A stretch of DNA of 64,000 nt from Maribellus comscasis (GCF_009762775.1 NZ_CP046401.1:2418001-2482000); one strand, 5' to 3'. Positions 37,190 to 46,567 are shown, counted from the first letter of the stretch. The notes: generated by a model from the letters alone, not told the origin. Made by a program: numbers and translations.

Positions 37190-38524
37190 TTAGTCCAATA
37201 CTTTCAGCTCCGGAATTGGTACTACGAACTTGCCTCCCCAACTCTTTACATAGCTGTGTTGCGCCATTATTTCTTCCTTCAAATTCCAGGGAAGAATAAG
37301 AATATAGTCGGGTTGGGTCTCTTTAATTTTTTCAGGATGTAAAATCGGGATATGAGTTCCGGGTAAAAAGTTATCTTGTTTGTGGGGGCTCATATCCACA
37401 GTAAAATCAATAAAGTCTGTTCGAACGCCACAATAATTCAATAACGTATTTCCTTTCCCGGGCGCACCGTAGCCGGCTACCGTTTTACCTTCACGTTTTA
37501 CCTCAATTAAAAAATCGAGTAATTTCCGTTTGGTTTCTTTCACTCTTTCTTCAAATAGCGAATAGTATTCAAGAGTTTCAAAACCAAGGTCTTTTTCGCG
37601 TTGCAACAATTCTGTTACCCTGGCGGTAACTTCTTTACTGTCATCATCGGAGTGTTTACCAAAGATACGGATTGAACCGCCATGAGTAGATAATTCCTCC
37701 ACATCAAACAGGGTAATTCCATGATGTGCAAATATTCTGTTTACAGCAACAAATGAGAGATAAGAAAAATGTTCATGATAAATGGTATCGAACTGATTTC
37801 CCTCGATAAGTCGTTGTAAATGTGGAAACTCCATTGTAATTACACCTTTGGCGGCGAGCATTACTTTCATTCCTTTTACAAAATCATTAATATCCGGAAC
37901 ATGTGCAAGTACATTATTCCCAAGCAGTAAATCTGCCTTTGCATATTTTCCCGATAACTTTGTCGCTGTTTCCGTGCCAAAGAATTCCACTTCTGTGCGA
38001 ACACCTTTTTCTCTCGCAGCCTCAGCAACATTACCAGCAGGATCAATACCCAAAACAGGGATGCCGGCTTTATTAAACCACTGTAACAAATAACCATCGT
38101 TGCTTGCTATCTCAACCACCAGGCTGTTGGAACTAAATCCAAAGCGCTCGACCATCATTTCAGAATACTTTCTGGCGTGTTCAAGCCAACTGCTTGAGTA
38201 AGAAGAAAAATACGCGTACTCATCAGCAAAAATTTCAGTGGGAGTAGCAAATTCTTCAAGTTGCATCAACCAACAGTTATGACAGATATATGCATGCAAC
38301 GGATAAAACTTCTCCATATCATTGGCATTTTCCGGCTTAACATGTCTTTGGCAAAGTGGCGACATTCCCAAATCAACCACACTGTATTCCAATTCACTGT
38401 TACAGAATCTGCATTTACTTCCCGATTTTTGTCTTTTTAGAGGAGCAACCATTACCCCGTCTGTTTTTATAAATGAACTGTTATTTCCCATTTGTGTATT
38501 TTTTTTAGACTTTTTACTAATCAT
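37190..38524 (-). CDS. NDP-sugar C-methyltransferase-like protein
   Basis: The 444-residue protein has zinc ligands Cys38, Cys41, Cys81 and Cys84. The SAM domain has VVEIASNDGYLL (136-147), the family's catalytic-site motif YHEHFSYLS (249-257), and a C-terminal domain with GYGAPGKGNTLLNYCG. This matches the TylC3/EvaC C-methyltransferase family, which methylates a 4-keto sugar at C3. About 30 extra N-terminal residues precede the zinc site, so a start at 38491 or 38452 is possible. It lies 67 bp downstream of the LhgO-like gene. Confidence 0.9.
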   Translation of the reverse strand: MISKKSKKNTQMGNNSSFIKTDGVMVAPLKRQKSGSKCRFCNSELEYSVVDLGMSPLCQRHVKPENANDMEKFYPLHAYICHNCWLMQLEEFATPTEIFADEYAYFSSYSSSWLEHARKYSEMMVERFGFSSNSLVVEIASNDGYLLQWFNKAGIPVLGIDPAGNVAEAAREKGVRTEVEFFGTETATKLSGKYAKADLLLGNNVLAHVPDINDFVKGMKVMLAAKGVITMEFPHLQRLIEGNQFDTIYHEHFSYLSFVAVNRIFAHHGITLFDVEELSTHGGSIRIFGKHSDDDSKEVTARVTELLQREKDLGFETLEYYSLFEERVKETKRKLLDFLIEVKREGKTVAGYGAPGKGNTLLNYCGVRTDFIDFTVDMSPHKQDNFLPGTHIPILHPEKIKETQPDYILILPWNLKEEIMAQHSYVKSWGGKFVVPIPELKVLD

Positions 38525-38591
38525 TTTTTGCTTTCAACTTTTTACGGCTAAAGCATTTTTAAATTTTTGTTTTAAAGTATCTGTGATTGTA

Positions 38592-39836
38592 TTAAACCCG
38601 AAGTTTTTCCTCGAAGTAACCCAAAGAAGTCTTGTTTTGTATTTTCTTTGACACCCTTTTTGCAATTGTTTCACCAATTGCCAACGATGCTGTTGCAGCA
38701 GGTGAGGGAGCGTTTAATACATTTAATACATATTGATCCTCATCAATCAAAAAGTCGTCAACCAAGCCACCATTACGATTACATGCCTGTGCCCTGACTC
38801 CAGCTCCTCCGGTTTTTAAATCTTCTGATTGAACTTCCGGGACCAAACGTTGTAAAGCTCTAACCAGTGCGGCTTTGCTATAAGATCGATAAAATTCACC
38901 CATTCCCATTTTCCAGTATTGTTTCATTACTTTTCTGAAACCTGGCCAAACCAACGATTCCATAAATTCATCGTATTTGAATGAATTTTTGTGGTATCCC
39001 TCACGTTTAAAAGCCCAAACAGCATTAGGCCCGGCTTCAATTCCTCCATGAATCATTCGGGTGAAATGTACACCCAAAAAAGGAAATTTTGGATCCGGAA
39101 CCGGATAAATGAGATTCTTTACCAAATAACTCTTTTCTTCTGTTAACTCGGTATATTCGCCTCTAAACGGAATAATCCTTACATCAAGGTTCTTTTGGGT
39201 CATCGCGGCAACTTTATCGCTATACAACCCGGCTGTGTTCACCAGAAGTTTTGAAGTGTAATGCTTTTCCGGTGTAAATACGGTTACCTCACCTTTATCG
39301 ATTTTAATACTGGTTACTTTGCTGTTTAACGCAATTTCACCACCATATCTTTGGGTGAAAATTTCGGCATACTTACTGCTAACTTCTTTATAATCGATTA
39401 TACCGGTATAAGGAACATGAATTGCTGCAATTCCTGTCGCATGAGGTTCATACTCTTTAATTTGCTCTCCACTTATCTTTTTGATTTTGTCCAGGCCATT
39501 TTCTTTGCCCCTTTGAAAAAGATTCTCAAGACGAAGAAGTTCCTCTTTACCTGTTGCAACGATTAATTTTCCACATAAATCATACTTTACGTTCTCTCTG
39601 TCACAAAAATCAAGAAGCTGTTGATAGCCATTTCTGCAGTTTAACGCTTTTAAACTTCCGGGTTTATAATAAACACCGGCGTGTATAACACCACTGTTAT
39701 TTCCTGTCTGATGGCGGGCAATTTTGTCTTCCTTTTCCAGGATAATGATTTTTAGGTCAGGATATTCTTCCTTCAACTTTAACCCGGTAGCAAGTCCAAC
39801 AATACCACCACCAATAATTGTAATGTCGTATTTCAT
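38592..39836 (-). CDS. lhgO: L-2-hydroxyglutarate oxidase-like FAD enzyme
   Basis: The 414-residue protein has the FAD-binding motif IIGGGIVGLATG (residues 7-18), then NNSGVIHAGVYY, the LhgO signature region, and a C-terminal GGAGVRAQACNR stretch. The family oxidises L-2-hydroxyglutarate, transferring electrons to quinones. Its place inside the polysaccharide operon, between an SDR and a methyltransferase, suggests a sugar or hydroxy-acid substrate instead; that is inference from context. The symbol reflects family similarity only. Confidence 0.78.
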   Translation of the reverse strand: MKYDITIIGGGIVGLATGLKLKEEYPDLKIIILEKEDKIARHQTGNNSGVIHAGVYYKPGSLKALNCRNGYQQLLDFCDRENVKYDLCGKLIVATGKEELLRLENLFQRGKENGLDKIKKISGEQIKEYEPHATGIAAIHVPYTGIIDYKEVSSKYAEIFTQRYGGEIALNSKVTSIKIDKGEVTVFTPEKHYTSKLLVNTAGLYSDKVAAMTQKNLDVRIIPFRGEYTELTEEKSYLVKNLIYPVPDPKFPFLGVHFTRMIHGGIEAGPNAVWAFKREGYHKNSFKYDEFMESLVWPGFRKVMKQYWKMGMGEFYRSYSKAALVRALQRLVPEVQSEDLKTGGAGVRAQACNRNGGLVDDFLIDEDQYVLNVLNAPSPAATASLAIGETIAKRVSKKIQNKTSLGYFEEKLRV

Positions 39837-39891
39837 AGGATGAATAAGAATGGATTTGGAAATCCTTTTGTGGAACTTTAAATACTAAACT

Positions 39892-40968
39892 CTAATATTG
39901 TTCGGATAGCGTTGGTATATTTTGCCATTTCCAACTTAAATTATCGTCAAGTAAACTTTCAGTTTGAAGTTTGTTCAAAACTTTTAAACGAATAAATGAA
40001 GACTCTCTAAAATTGGGATCGTTAAAGCCCATTGTATTCAAATTTTCGTATAAACCGCGTATACTTGTTTCCAGATCAAAAACGGGCTGGTGATTTGGTG
40101 CAAGTTTTTTAAACAGATCAAAATTTACTTTGTATGAGCGTTTATCCGGCGGAGCATCCTGGTTTATCGTAACCTTACAACCTTCAACTACTTCCGCCAC
40201 AGCCTCGGCCAATTCTTTTACCTGGTAATTCCACGAGTTGGTCCCGGCGTTAACAGCCAAAAATTTACCTCCGTTATCAGCGTCTCTTGTAACGGCCCAA
40301 TCAATTGCTCTTGCCATATCAAGCACATTTATTAGAGGACGCCAGGGTGTTCCGTCACTTAAAATATCAATTCGTTTTGAAGAAACTGCCCCCGCAACAA
40401 AATCATTTAGTACTAAATCAAGACGCAGCCGGTTACTAAAACCACAGGCAGTTGCAAAGCGCAAACAAGTAATGGTAAATCCGTCGTCGGCAATTTTAAG
40501 AAGATCTTCTTCCGTGGCAATTTTGGAGCGGGCATATGCCGTTAAAGGATTTAAAGTATCTGATTCTACTTTTGCACTTCCTTCTGTAGCGCCGTAAACA
40601 CTACAACTGGATGCGAAAACAAACGAGCTGACACCTTTTTCTTTTCCAATTTTCGCCATGCGGATAGCCGACCGATAATTCACATCCATGGTAACCTCTT
40701 CAAATTTGTTTCCCATTGGATCATTTGAAATAGCCGCTAAATAAACGATGGAATCTATATCATTCAGAATTTCGGGATCAAAATATCTTACGTCGCCAAA
40801 AATTTGTTTATCCAGCTTTCCTTCGGGTAAAAAAGGAGGGTTGGTCAAACAATGAGCAAAAAAAGCGATATCAAATCCAATTAATTCTGCATCAGGATAA
40901 GTTTCGCGCAGTTGACTCACTACGCCCGGGCCTACATAACCCATGTTACCGGTAATTAATATTTTCAT
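39892..40968 (-). CDS. Extended SDR, NDP-sugar epimerase/dehydratase family
   Basis: The 358-residue protein has the NAD-binding motif TGNMGYVG (residues 6-13), the active-site SSCSVYG and YARSK (the YxxxK pair), and the RPLINVLDMARAI stretch typical of epimerases. The SCSVYG site lacks the Asp-Glu pair of 4,6-dehydratases, so epimerisation or reduction is more likely than dehydration. It lies between the LhgO-like gene and the RfbF-like gene. Confidence 0.88.
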   Translation of the reverse strand: MKILITGNMGYVGPGVVSQLRETYPDAELIGFDIAFFAHCLTNPPFLPEGKLDKQIFGDVRYFDPEILNDIDSIVYLAAISNDPMGNKFEEVTMDVNYRSAIRMAKIGKEKGVSSFVFASSCSVYGATEGSAKVESDTLNPLTAYARSKIATEEDLLKIADDGFTITCLRFATACGFSNRLRLDLVLNDFVAGAVSSKRIDILSDGTPWRPLINVLDMARAIDWAVTRDADNGGKFLAVNAGTNSWNYQVKELAEAVAEVVEGCKVTINQDAPPDKRSYKVNFDLFKKLAPNHQPVFDLETSIRGLYENLNTMGFNDPNFRESSFIRLKVLNKLQTESLLDDNLSWKWQNIPTLSEQY

Positions 40969-41066
40969 AATTCTATTTTTGGGATTTTAAAATCTTATTT
41001 CGGATTATTATAATATGAAATCATTCTATTTTAATTCAACATAAAATATTGGCGTAAATGTTACAT

Positions 41067-41849
41067 TCACCAAACCTTCCATGGTGCTTTTCCTGCTTCC
41101 CACAACCCTTCCAAAACATTTTTATCTCTTAATGTATCCATTGGTTGCCAAAAGCTATCGTGTTTATAAGCAAACAAGTTGCCTCCTTCTGCAAGTTTTT
41201 CCAGGGGCCCTTTTTCAAATACAGTGGAATCACCTTCTATAAAATCCATTACGCCTGGTTCCAGAACAAAAAAGCCCCCGTTTATCCACGCTGTACCATC
41301 TTCATCTCCTTTGGGTTTCTCTTTAAAGTAATTGATTTGCGTTTCTCCGCCATGGAGTGTAAATACACCAAATCGTCCGTGTTGTCTAACAGATGTAAGA
41401 GTCGCCAGTTTCCCGTGATTTTTATGAAACATGATCAATTCATCAATATTGACATCACTTACTCCATCACCATAGGTCAAACAAAACGTTTCGTCTCCGA
41501 TATATTCTTTCACTCTTTTCAGACGCCCTCCGGTCATTGTATTCTCGCCTGTGTCAACGAGTGTCACATTCCATGGCTCGGAATTCATATTGTGAACTTT
41601 CATATTGTTGTTTTTCATGTCGAAGGTTACGTCAGAACTATGTAGAAAATAGTTTGAGAAATACTCCTTTATGATATAACCTTTGTAACCGCAACAAATG
41701 ATAAAATCGTTGATTCCATAGTGCGAATATATCTTCATAATATGCCATAAAATGGGCTTGTCTCCGATCTCCACCATTGGTTTTGGACGGACACCTGTCT
41801 CTTCGCTGATTCGGGTACCAAACCCGCCAGCAAGTATTACTGCTTTCAT
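41067..41849 (-). CDS. rfbF: Glucose-1-phosphate cytidylyltransferase
   Basis: The 260-residue protein has [20 protein letters not shown] (residues 6-25), the YGDGVSDVN metal site, the [20 protein letters not shown] loop, and the [20 protein letters not shown] end, all characteristic of RfbF. It makes CDP-glucose from glucose-1-phosphate and CTP, the entry to CDP-linked deoxysugars. The usual partner CDP-glucose 4,6-dehydratase (RfbG) was not found in the window. The 5' untranslated side has a C8A7 homopolymer (41874-41888) ending 24 bp before the ATG. Confidence 0.9.
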   Translation of the reverse strand: MKAVILAGGFGTRISEETGVRPKPMVEIGDKPILWHIMKIYSHYGINDFIICCGYKGYIIKEYFSNYFLHSSDVTFDMKNNNMKVHNMNSEPWNVTLVDTGENTMTGGRLKRVKEYIGDETFCLTYGDGVSDVNIDELIMFHKNHGKLATLTSVRQHGRFGVFTLHGGETQINYFKEKPKGDEDGTAWINGGFFVLEPGVMDFIEGDSTVFEKGPLEKLAEGGNLFAYKHDSFWQPMDTLRDKNVLEGLWEAGKAPWKVW

Positions 41850-41873
41850 AAAATTATTTGATTTTAATAGATA

Positions 41874-41888
41874 TTTTTTTGGGGGGGG
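41874..41888 (-). repeat. Homopolymer C8A7 upstream of rfbF
   Basis: On the coding strand eight C are followed by seven A (T7G8 on the + strand), 24 bp before the rfbF start and inside the 137-bp UpxY-rfbF gap. Such G/C runs are rare in this AT-rich window and are prone to slippage. A role in on/off control is possible but unproven. Confidence 0.6.
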
Positions 41889-41986
41889 AGAGAAGAAAAT
41901 TTTCTGGTTAAGAAAACTACTTCAAACATCAAAATTCGAAAACCTTAGTTTTAAAGACCCGTTTTGAATTTGATTACATTAACTAT

Positions 41987-42592
41987 TTATTGAACGGATA
42001 TATTATTAAACTTTCTTTTTGCTGAAACCTGAGAATGATACGGGTATCCGGCTCCTTCTTCATCAGTGTCAGTATCAGGTTCAAGAATTTTAACTTCGTC
42101 TTTAGAAATGTTCGCATGCAAACCAAGACCCATTGTATCAATACGAATCAAAATTCTGTACTGTCCGGAAATTTCCACAATCTCTCCTTTTAAACCTTTA
42201 AGAGGACCAACCAACACTTCTGCTTTATATCCAGGCCTTAACTTTTCTTTTGACACTGTAATATCAATATTATCCTGCCTCACCAATGTCTTGATATTAT
42301 TTATCTGGTAATCCGGGATGGACTGAGGTCTACCGCCAAAACTAATATAACATACTACTCCGGGAACAGAAAGAACATCAAAAAACTCTTTATAACTAAC
42401 CCTAACGAATAAATAACATCGAAACAATGGTTCCTCAATCCATTTTTTTCTGTCACTCCACTGTCTAAGAGATTTCCGAAGTGGCAAATAGCTTTCGATC
42501 TTTTGTTCCTGCAGATTTTTGAAAATTTTCTTTTCGCTGTTTACTTTAGTATAGATAGCATACCAAGCATACTCAGGTTTTTTAAGAATCAT
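41987..42592 (-). CDS. UpxY-family NusG-like transcription antiterminator
   Basis: The protein has a NusG N-terminal domain (WYAIYTKVNSEKKIFKNLQ, then WSDRKKWIEEPLFRCYLFV) and a C-terminal KOW stretch (LRPGYKAEVLVGPLKGLKG). In Bacteroides, such proteins load on RNA polymerase in the capsule operon leader and allow full-length transcription. I start it at 42592 because the NGN fold begins there and an AAGG lies 6 bases upstream; an upstream in-frame ATG (42628) would add 12 unrelated residues. It follows the OrfA-like gene and precedes rfbF, the expected first or second position. Confidence 0.92.
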   Translation of the reverse strand: MILKKPEYAWYAIYTKVNSEKKIFKNLQEQKIESYLPLRKSLRQWSDRKKWIEEPLFRCYLFVRVSYKEFFDVLSVPGVVCYISFGGRPQSIPDYQINNIKTLVRQDNIDITVSKEKLRPGYKAEVLVGPLKGLKGEIVEISGQYRILIRIDTMGLGLHANISKDEVKILEPDTDTDEEGAGYPYHSQVSAKRKFNNISVQ

Positions 42593-42671
42593 AATTACCT
42601 TATTTTTTATTTCTCGCAAACAACACAATTATCAAAGACAAATAAGTCAGGATATTGTTTATATAATTAGG

Positions 42672-42938
42672 TCAATCCCTCTTTTTCAGTTGTGCCTTTA
42701 GCGATTCATTTTCTAAACTAATTTCAGCAAACATCCGCTTCAAGCGCTCGTTGTCTTCTTTCAGTTTATTCAGTTTCAAAATGTCGTTGGATGAAATACG
42801 ACCGTATTTTGCCCGCCAATTATAAAATGTTGCCTGGCTAATCCCGTGTTCTTCAATAATATCTTGAACAGAGGCTCCTTCTTCATACTGCTGAAGAATC
42901 TTGTGAATTTCAAATTCAGAGAATCTACGTCTAATCAT
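42672..42938 (-). CDS. Stand-alone IS3-type OrfA (Transposase_8) protein
   Basis: The 88-residue protein begins with RRRFSEFEIHKILQQYEEG, the IS3-family OrfA helix-turn-helix (ISQATFYNWRAKYG), and ends in a leucine-zipper-like helix (LKLNKLKEDNERLKRMF). This is an ordinary OrfA length, but no OrfB follows: the next gene is UpxY, 79 bp away. The gene ends in an A5G run resembling the slippery site of IS3 elements (vestigial, weak evidence). It may be a relic, or a domesticated DNA-binding regulator of the operon. No terminal inverted repeats were found around it. Confidence 0.8.
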   Translation of the reverse strand: MIRRRFSEFEIHKILQQYEEGASVQDIIEEHGISQATFYNWRAKYGRISSNDILKLNKLKEDNERLKRMFAEISLENESLKAQLKKRD

Positions 42939-43219
42939 TTTTCATTTTTTTTTATTAGTTACAACTGTATAAATAGATAACTGAGACATACTCATTCAGT
43001 ATAGTTTAAACAACCCGTATGTGTTGGTTGCTCATGATTATTTTTAATTTAACTTACTTAAAACAGCAAATCAAAACAATACTTCGTCCTTTACATAATT
43101 ATTTTAACATAATCATGCCTTTCTTGAGGATTATCACAGCTTAAAAAATTGGGATTTATGGGAGTTCAGGTTGGATCTTAACTGGAATAGTTTGGCTTTA
43201 TTTTATCTTTTTTAATACA

Positions 43220-43239
43220 ATTCTAAAAAATTTTAGAAT
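43220..43239 (-). promoter_or_regulatory. Perfect AT-rich palindrome in operon leader
   Basis: Nine-base arms (ATTCTAAAA/TTTTAGAAT) around two A form a small hairpin if the candidate promoter at 43344 is used. It lies about 280 bp upstream of the OrfA-like gene. It could be an attenuator or protein site. Confidence 0.4.
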
Positions 43240-43343
43240 CTACAAATTATTATAATAAATCGTGTTAACAATTCTAATCTTCTTGATTTCACTTCTTTTT
43301 CTTTGTATCTCCTTTAAACATTCAATATTTTTTCGTTTTCGAA

Positions 43344-43351
43344 CAAAGGTA
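43344..43351 (-). promoter_or_regulatory. Candidate -7 promoter element of the polysaccharide operon
   Basis: On the - strand TACCTTTG matches TAnnTTTG. It would give a leader of about 400 nt before the OrfA-like gene, as known for UpxY-controlled operons. No clear -33 TTTG was seen. Confidence 0.35.
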
Positions 43352-43918
43352 TCCCTACGGTCACCCACATTTTTGTAACACTTTCAATTATTTAACCGTC
43401 AAAATTTTTAGTTCACGAAAAAAAGTTACGAATAAAAAATATACCTGACAAAAAAAAATATGTGCCTATTTAACTATAAAATTCTAATTTATAATCATTT
43501 ATTCTAAAATAAACACATTTAAGTATTTATTCACAAGGAGTTAAAAACATTCTTCTTTTAATTTAGAATAAATAAAAAAAGCACACATAGTCTAATATTG
43601 GGACGATTTTTCCGCGCAGTGGACACAATTGAATTTGTAAATTACAAAAAAAAGCTCTTGTTACAACCAAAATACAAAACACTTCTCAAACAGATATCAA
43701 ATATTATACTTCAACACATGAAGAAACCAAAGAATACTCACAAATTACTTATAATCAAAAAAATAGCACCTGCAAAAAACAGATGCCATTTACGAAACCA
43801 AATATCTTAAATAAAATCCAAATGAATACTACAAAGCTACTTTTTCTGCTTTAAAGTATTTGTAAGTTAAATTATTCTCTCCGTCCCTGCAGAAACATCA
43901 ACTTACTATGAAATTCTA

Positions 43919-45580
43919 CTATAACACACTGGTTTCTAAAAACATTTCTAAATCCTGCTCAACCTCCGTAATTCCACCAATCCCAAAATTTTCCATCAAA
44001 ACGTTTGCTACATTTGGAGAAAGGAACGCAGGCAGTGTCGGCCCAAGGTGGATATTCTTTACACCCAACGATAGTAGAGCCAACAATACAATCACCGCCT
44101 TTTGCTCGTACCATGCAATATTATATGCAATTGGGAGATCATTTATATCATTTAATTCAAATACCTCTTTCAATTTTAGAGCAATTACAGCCAATGAATA
44201 AGAATCGTTACATTGTCCGGCATCAATTACCCGAGGGATTCCACCGATATCTCCAAGTGGTAGCTTGTTATAACGATACTTTGCACATCCCGCCGTAAGA
44301 ATCACGGTGTCAGCAGGTAACTGATCCGCAAACTGCGTGTAATAACCCCGGCTTTTCATACGCCCATCGCAACCAGCCATCACAAAGAATTTTCTGATCG
44401 CTCCTGATTTTACTGCGTCTACAATTTTATCGGCCAATGCAAAAACCTGGGCATGTGCAAAACCTCCTGTAATTTCACCACTCTCAATTTGCTCAGGTGC
44501 TGCACATCTTTTAGCATGTTCAATAATTTCGCTAAAATCCTTCATTTTCCCGTCTATCCGATCTGCAATGTGAATAGCGCCTTCGAGCCCCGACGCCCCG
44601 GTTGTATAAATCCGCTCAGTATAACCCGCATTACTTTTGGGAGGAACAATACAATTTGTAGTAAACAATATTGGTCCGTTAAAACGTTCAAATTCTTCAG
44701 TTTGTTTCCACCAGGCATTTCCATAGTTTCCCACTAAATGGTCATATTTTTTGAAAACAGGGTAATAATGTGCAGGCAGCATCTCGCTGTGTGTATAAAC
44801 ATCCACTCCTGTTCCTTCTGTTTGTTGAAGAAGATCTTCCATATCTTTCAAATCGTGCCCGGAAATTAAAATAGCAGGATTATTCCGAACACCAATATTT
44901 ACTTTTGTTGCTTCTGGGTTTCCGTATGTTTCAGTATTTGCAGCGTCCAGCAAGGCCATAACCTCAACACCGTATTTTCCGGTTTCAAGTGTAAGTGTGA
45001 CCAACTCGTCAACAGCCAAATCTTCGGTTGTTGCAACCAACGCTCGTTGCATAAAAGCAAAGATGTCATCATTACTTTTACCCAGGTTCCAGGCATGTTC
45101 TGCATAAGCGGCCAAACCTTTCACTCCATATATAACCAATTCCCGTAACGAACGAATATCTTCATTTTCTGTACTCAAAATTCCAACTTCTTTCGCTTTA
45201 TTTTCAAATTCTTCCACTGTTGAGCCCTTCCAGGCGGCAAAATCGGGATGATTTTTAGGAAGTCGAATATTGGCAGCCAGACAACGCGAATGTAATTCGC
45301 TACGCAGTTGCAAAGCTTTTATTATTCTTTTACTGAAACTCTCTTTATCAAAATTCGCATTGGTTATCGTACTAAAAAGACCGTCAAAAACAAACTTGTC
45401 GACTTTTGCCGGATTTAATTTTTGCACTCTCAACTTTTCATTGTACCAACTTATTCCCTTTAGAACAAACAATAAAGTATCCTGTAAATTGGCAACATCA
45501 CTGGTTTTCCCGCAAACTCCCTTAATTGTACAGCCAATGCCTTTAGCTGCTTCCTGGCATTGAAAACAAAACATACTCAT
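43919..45580 (-). CDS. hcp: Hybrid cluster protein (hydroxylamine reductase family)
   Basis: The 553-residue protein has the N-terminal cluster ligands Cys5, Cys8, Cys17 and Cys23 (CxxC-x8-C-x5-C). Later it has the hybrid-cluster region with [35 protein letters not shown] and [10 protein letters not shown], where Cys and Glu residues bind the Ni-free Fe-S-O cluster. Hcp reduces nitric oxide or hydroxylamine and protects against nitrosative stress in anaerobes. It is 60 bp downstream of the ferredoxin gene, probably in the same operon under the divergent Crp/Fnr regulator. A second Met (codon 3) is an equally possible start. Confidence 0.95.
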   Translation of the reverse strand: MSMFCFQCQEAAKGIGCTIKGVCGKTSDVANLQDTLLFVLKGISWYNEKLRVQKLNPAKVDKFVFDGLFSTITNANFDKESFSKRIIKALQLRSELHSRCLAANIRLPKNHPDFAAWKGSTVEEFENKAKEVGILSTENEDIRSLRELVIYGVKGLAAYAEHAWNLGKSNDDIFAFMQRALVATTEDLAVDELVTLTLETGKYGVEVMALLDAANTETYGNPEATKVNIGVRNNPAILISGHDLKDMEDLLQQTEGTGVDVYTHSEMLPAHYYPVFKKYDHLVGNYGNAWWKQTEEFERFNGPILFTTNCIVPPKSNAGYTERIYTTGASGLEGAIHIADRIDGKMKDFSEIIEHAKRCAAPEQIESGEITGGFAHAQVFALADKIVDAVKSGAIRKFFVMAGCDGRMKSRGYYTQFADQLPADTVILTAGCAKYRYNKLPLGDIGGIPRVIDAGQCNDSYSLAVIALKLKEVFELNDINDLPIAYNIAWYEQKAVIVLLALLSLGVKNIHLGPTLPAFLSPNVANVLMENFGIGGITEVEQDLEMFLETSVL

Positions 45581-45640
45581 TTTTATAGTTTTTATTGATT
45601 TTTAAAATCTAAGTGTAAAGTTCCTCAACTCTTTTTATAT

Positions 45641-46522
45641 TTAAATCCACTCTTCTGAAAGTACATCTCCCCTGATACTGATAACCACTTCTTTAATTGG
45701 CACCTTGCGCGATGCGCTTTGCGCGGCTATCTGAATCATCTGCGATAATCCGCCACAGCAGGGAACTTCCATAATCACAACCGTTATTGTGTTAACCCGT
45801 GCATTATCAATTAGATGTGTAAGCTTTTGAATATAAATATCTTTACCATGATCCAGTTTCGGACAGGCAATTACGAGCTTTTTCCCTTTAATAAAATCGT
45901 TATGAAAATTACCATAGGCAAACCCGGCACAATCTGCCGCCACCAACAGATCGGCTCCCTGAAAATAAGATGCAGCCGGATTAATCAGATGCATTTGTAC
46001 CGGCCATTGGGTTAATGCAGAAGGGATTTCAGTCTCCGGTGTTGCCATCTTCATTCCTGCAACATTAAACGTTTTCGATGCAGAACCGGCACAGCCACAA
46101 CCGGCACCTTCCTGATGTTCATGCCTTTGTTCCTTATTTCCATGAAGAAGTTCGTGAACCTCGCGAATCTGAAACGGCATCCTTTCACGATTTGCCTTTA
46201 TATAATTCAAAGCCTGATTCAGATACCCGGTTTCACCATGTTCCTGCAAATGCTTCAGGTGGGCAAAAACAGTCGCCTTTCCGCTTTTTATCATCTGAGC
46301 AATTACAACTTCCTCGTCATATTCATCGGCTTCACGTTTTTCAATTGTAATGGCGCCCTCCGGACAATGTCCGATACAGGCGCCAAGACCATCACACATC
46401 AACTCACTAACCAATCTCGCCTTCCCATCTATTATTTGTAGCGCTCCTTCATGACAGTTCGGCACACACTGGCCACAGCCGTTACAAAGTTCTTCGTCTA
46501 TTTTTACAATCTCACGTAACAT
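45641..46522 (-). CDS. Ferredoxin-domain protein, probable electron partner of Hcp
   Basis: The 293-residue protein starts with one full 4Fe-4S motif (Cys13, 16, 19, 23) and a second, CDGLGACIGHCP, in which one Cys position is Leu46. It then has a linker with a GCGCAG stretch and a C-terminal domain with CPKLDHGKDIY and VPCCGGLSQMI, which could hold another cluster. Similar proteins lie beside hcp or [FeFe]-type enzymes in anaerobes. It likely passes electrons to Hcp. It is first in the operon, with a TACTTTTG element 19 bp upstream of its start. Confidence 0.85.
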   Translation of the reverse strand: MLREIVKIDEELCNGCGQCVPNCHEGALQIIDGKARLVSELMCDGLGACIGHCPEGAITIEKREADEYDEEVVIAQMIKSGKATVFAHLKHLQEHGETGYLNQALNYIKANRERMPFQIREVHELLHGNKEQRHEHQEGAGCGCAGSASKTFNVAGMKMATPETEIPSALTQWPVQMHLINPAASYFQGADLLVAADCAGFAYGNFHNDFIKGKKLVIACPKLDHGKDIYIQKLTHLIDNARVNTITVVIMEVPCCGGLSQMIQIAAQSASRKVPIKEVVISIRGDVLSEEWI

Positions 46523-46541
46523 AGTTTTCTATTTTATACAA

Positions 46542-46549
46542 CAAAAGTA
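46542..46549 (-). promoter_or_regulatory. Candidate -7 element of the ferredoxin-hcp operon
   Basis: TACTTTTG on the - strand lies 19 bp before the ferredoxin start. If it is the -7 element, transcription starts near 46537, and the palindrome at 46568-46589 is centred about 41 bases upstream. Confidence 0.5.
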
Positions 46550-46567
46550 GAGTGGTGGCGTTTCTGA

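Larger units (their letters stand above)
42939..43918 (-). other. Gene-free upstream/leader region of the polysaccharide operon
   Basis: This AT-rich 980-bp stretch has no convincing gene; a 70-codon + strand frame at 43598 is probably chance. It contains a TACCTTTG element on the - strand (43344-43351), a 20-bp palindrome ATTCTAAAA-AA-TTTTAGAAT (43220-43239), and a 12-bp inverted repeat (43497-43508 with 43562-43573). The TTCTAAA/TTTAGAA sequence recurs in all of these. Confidence 0.7.

Noticed and set aside
42612..43000. Complete IS3 insertion sequence
   Set aside because: OrfB is absent and no terminal inverted repeats or target duplication were seen around the OrfA gene.
43598..43810. 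70-residue open frame in the operon leader region
   Set aside because: Lys/Asn-rich, with no recognisable domain; such frames arise by chance in AT-rich DNA.
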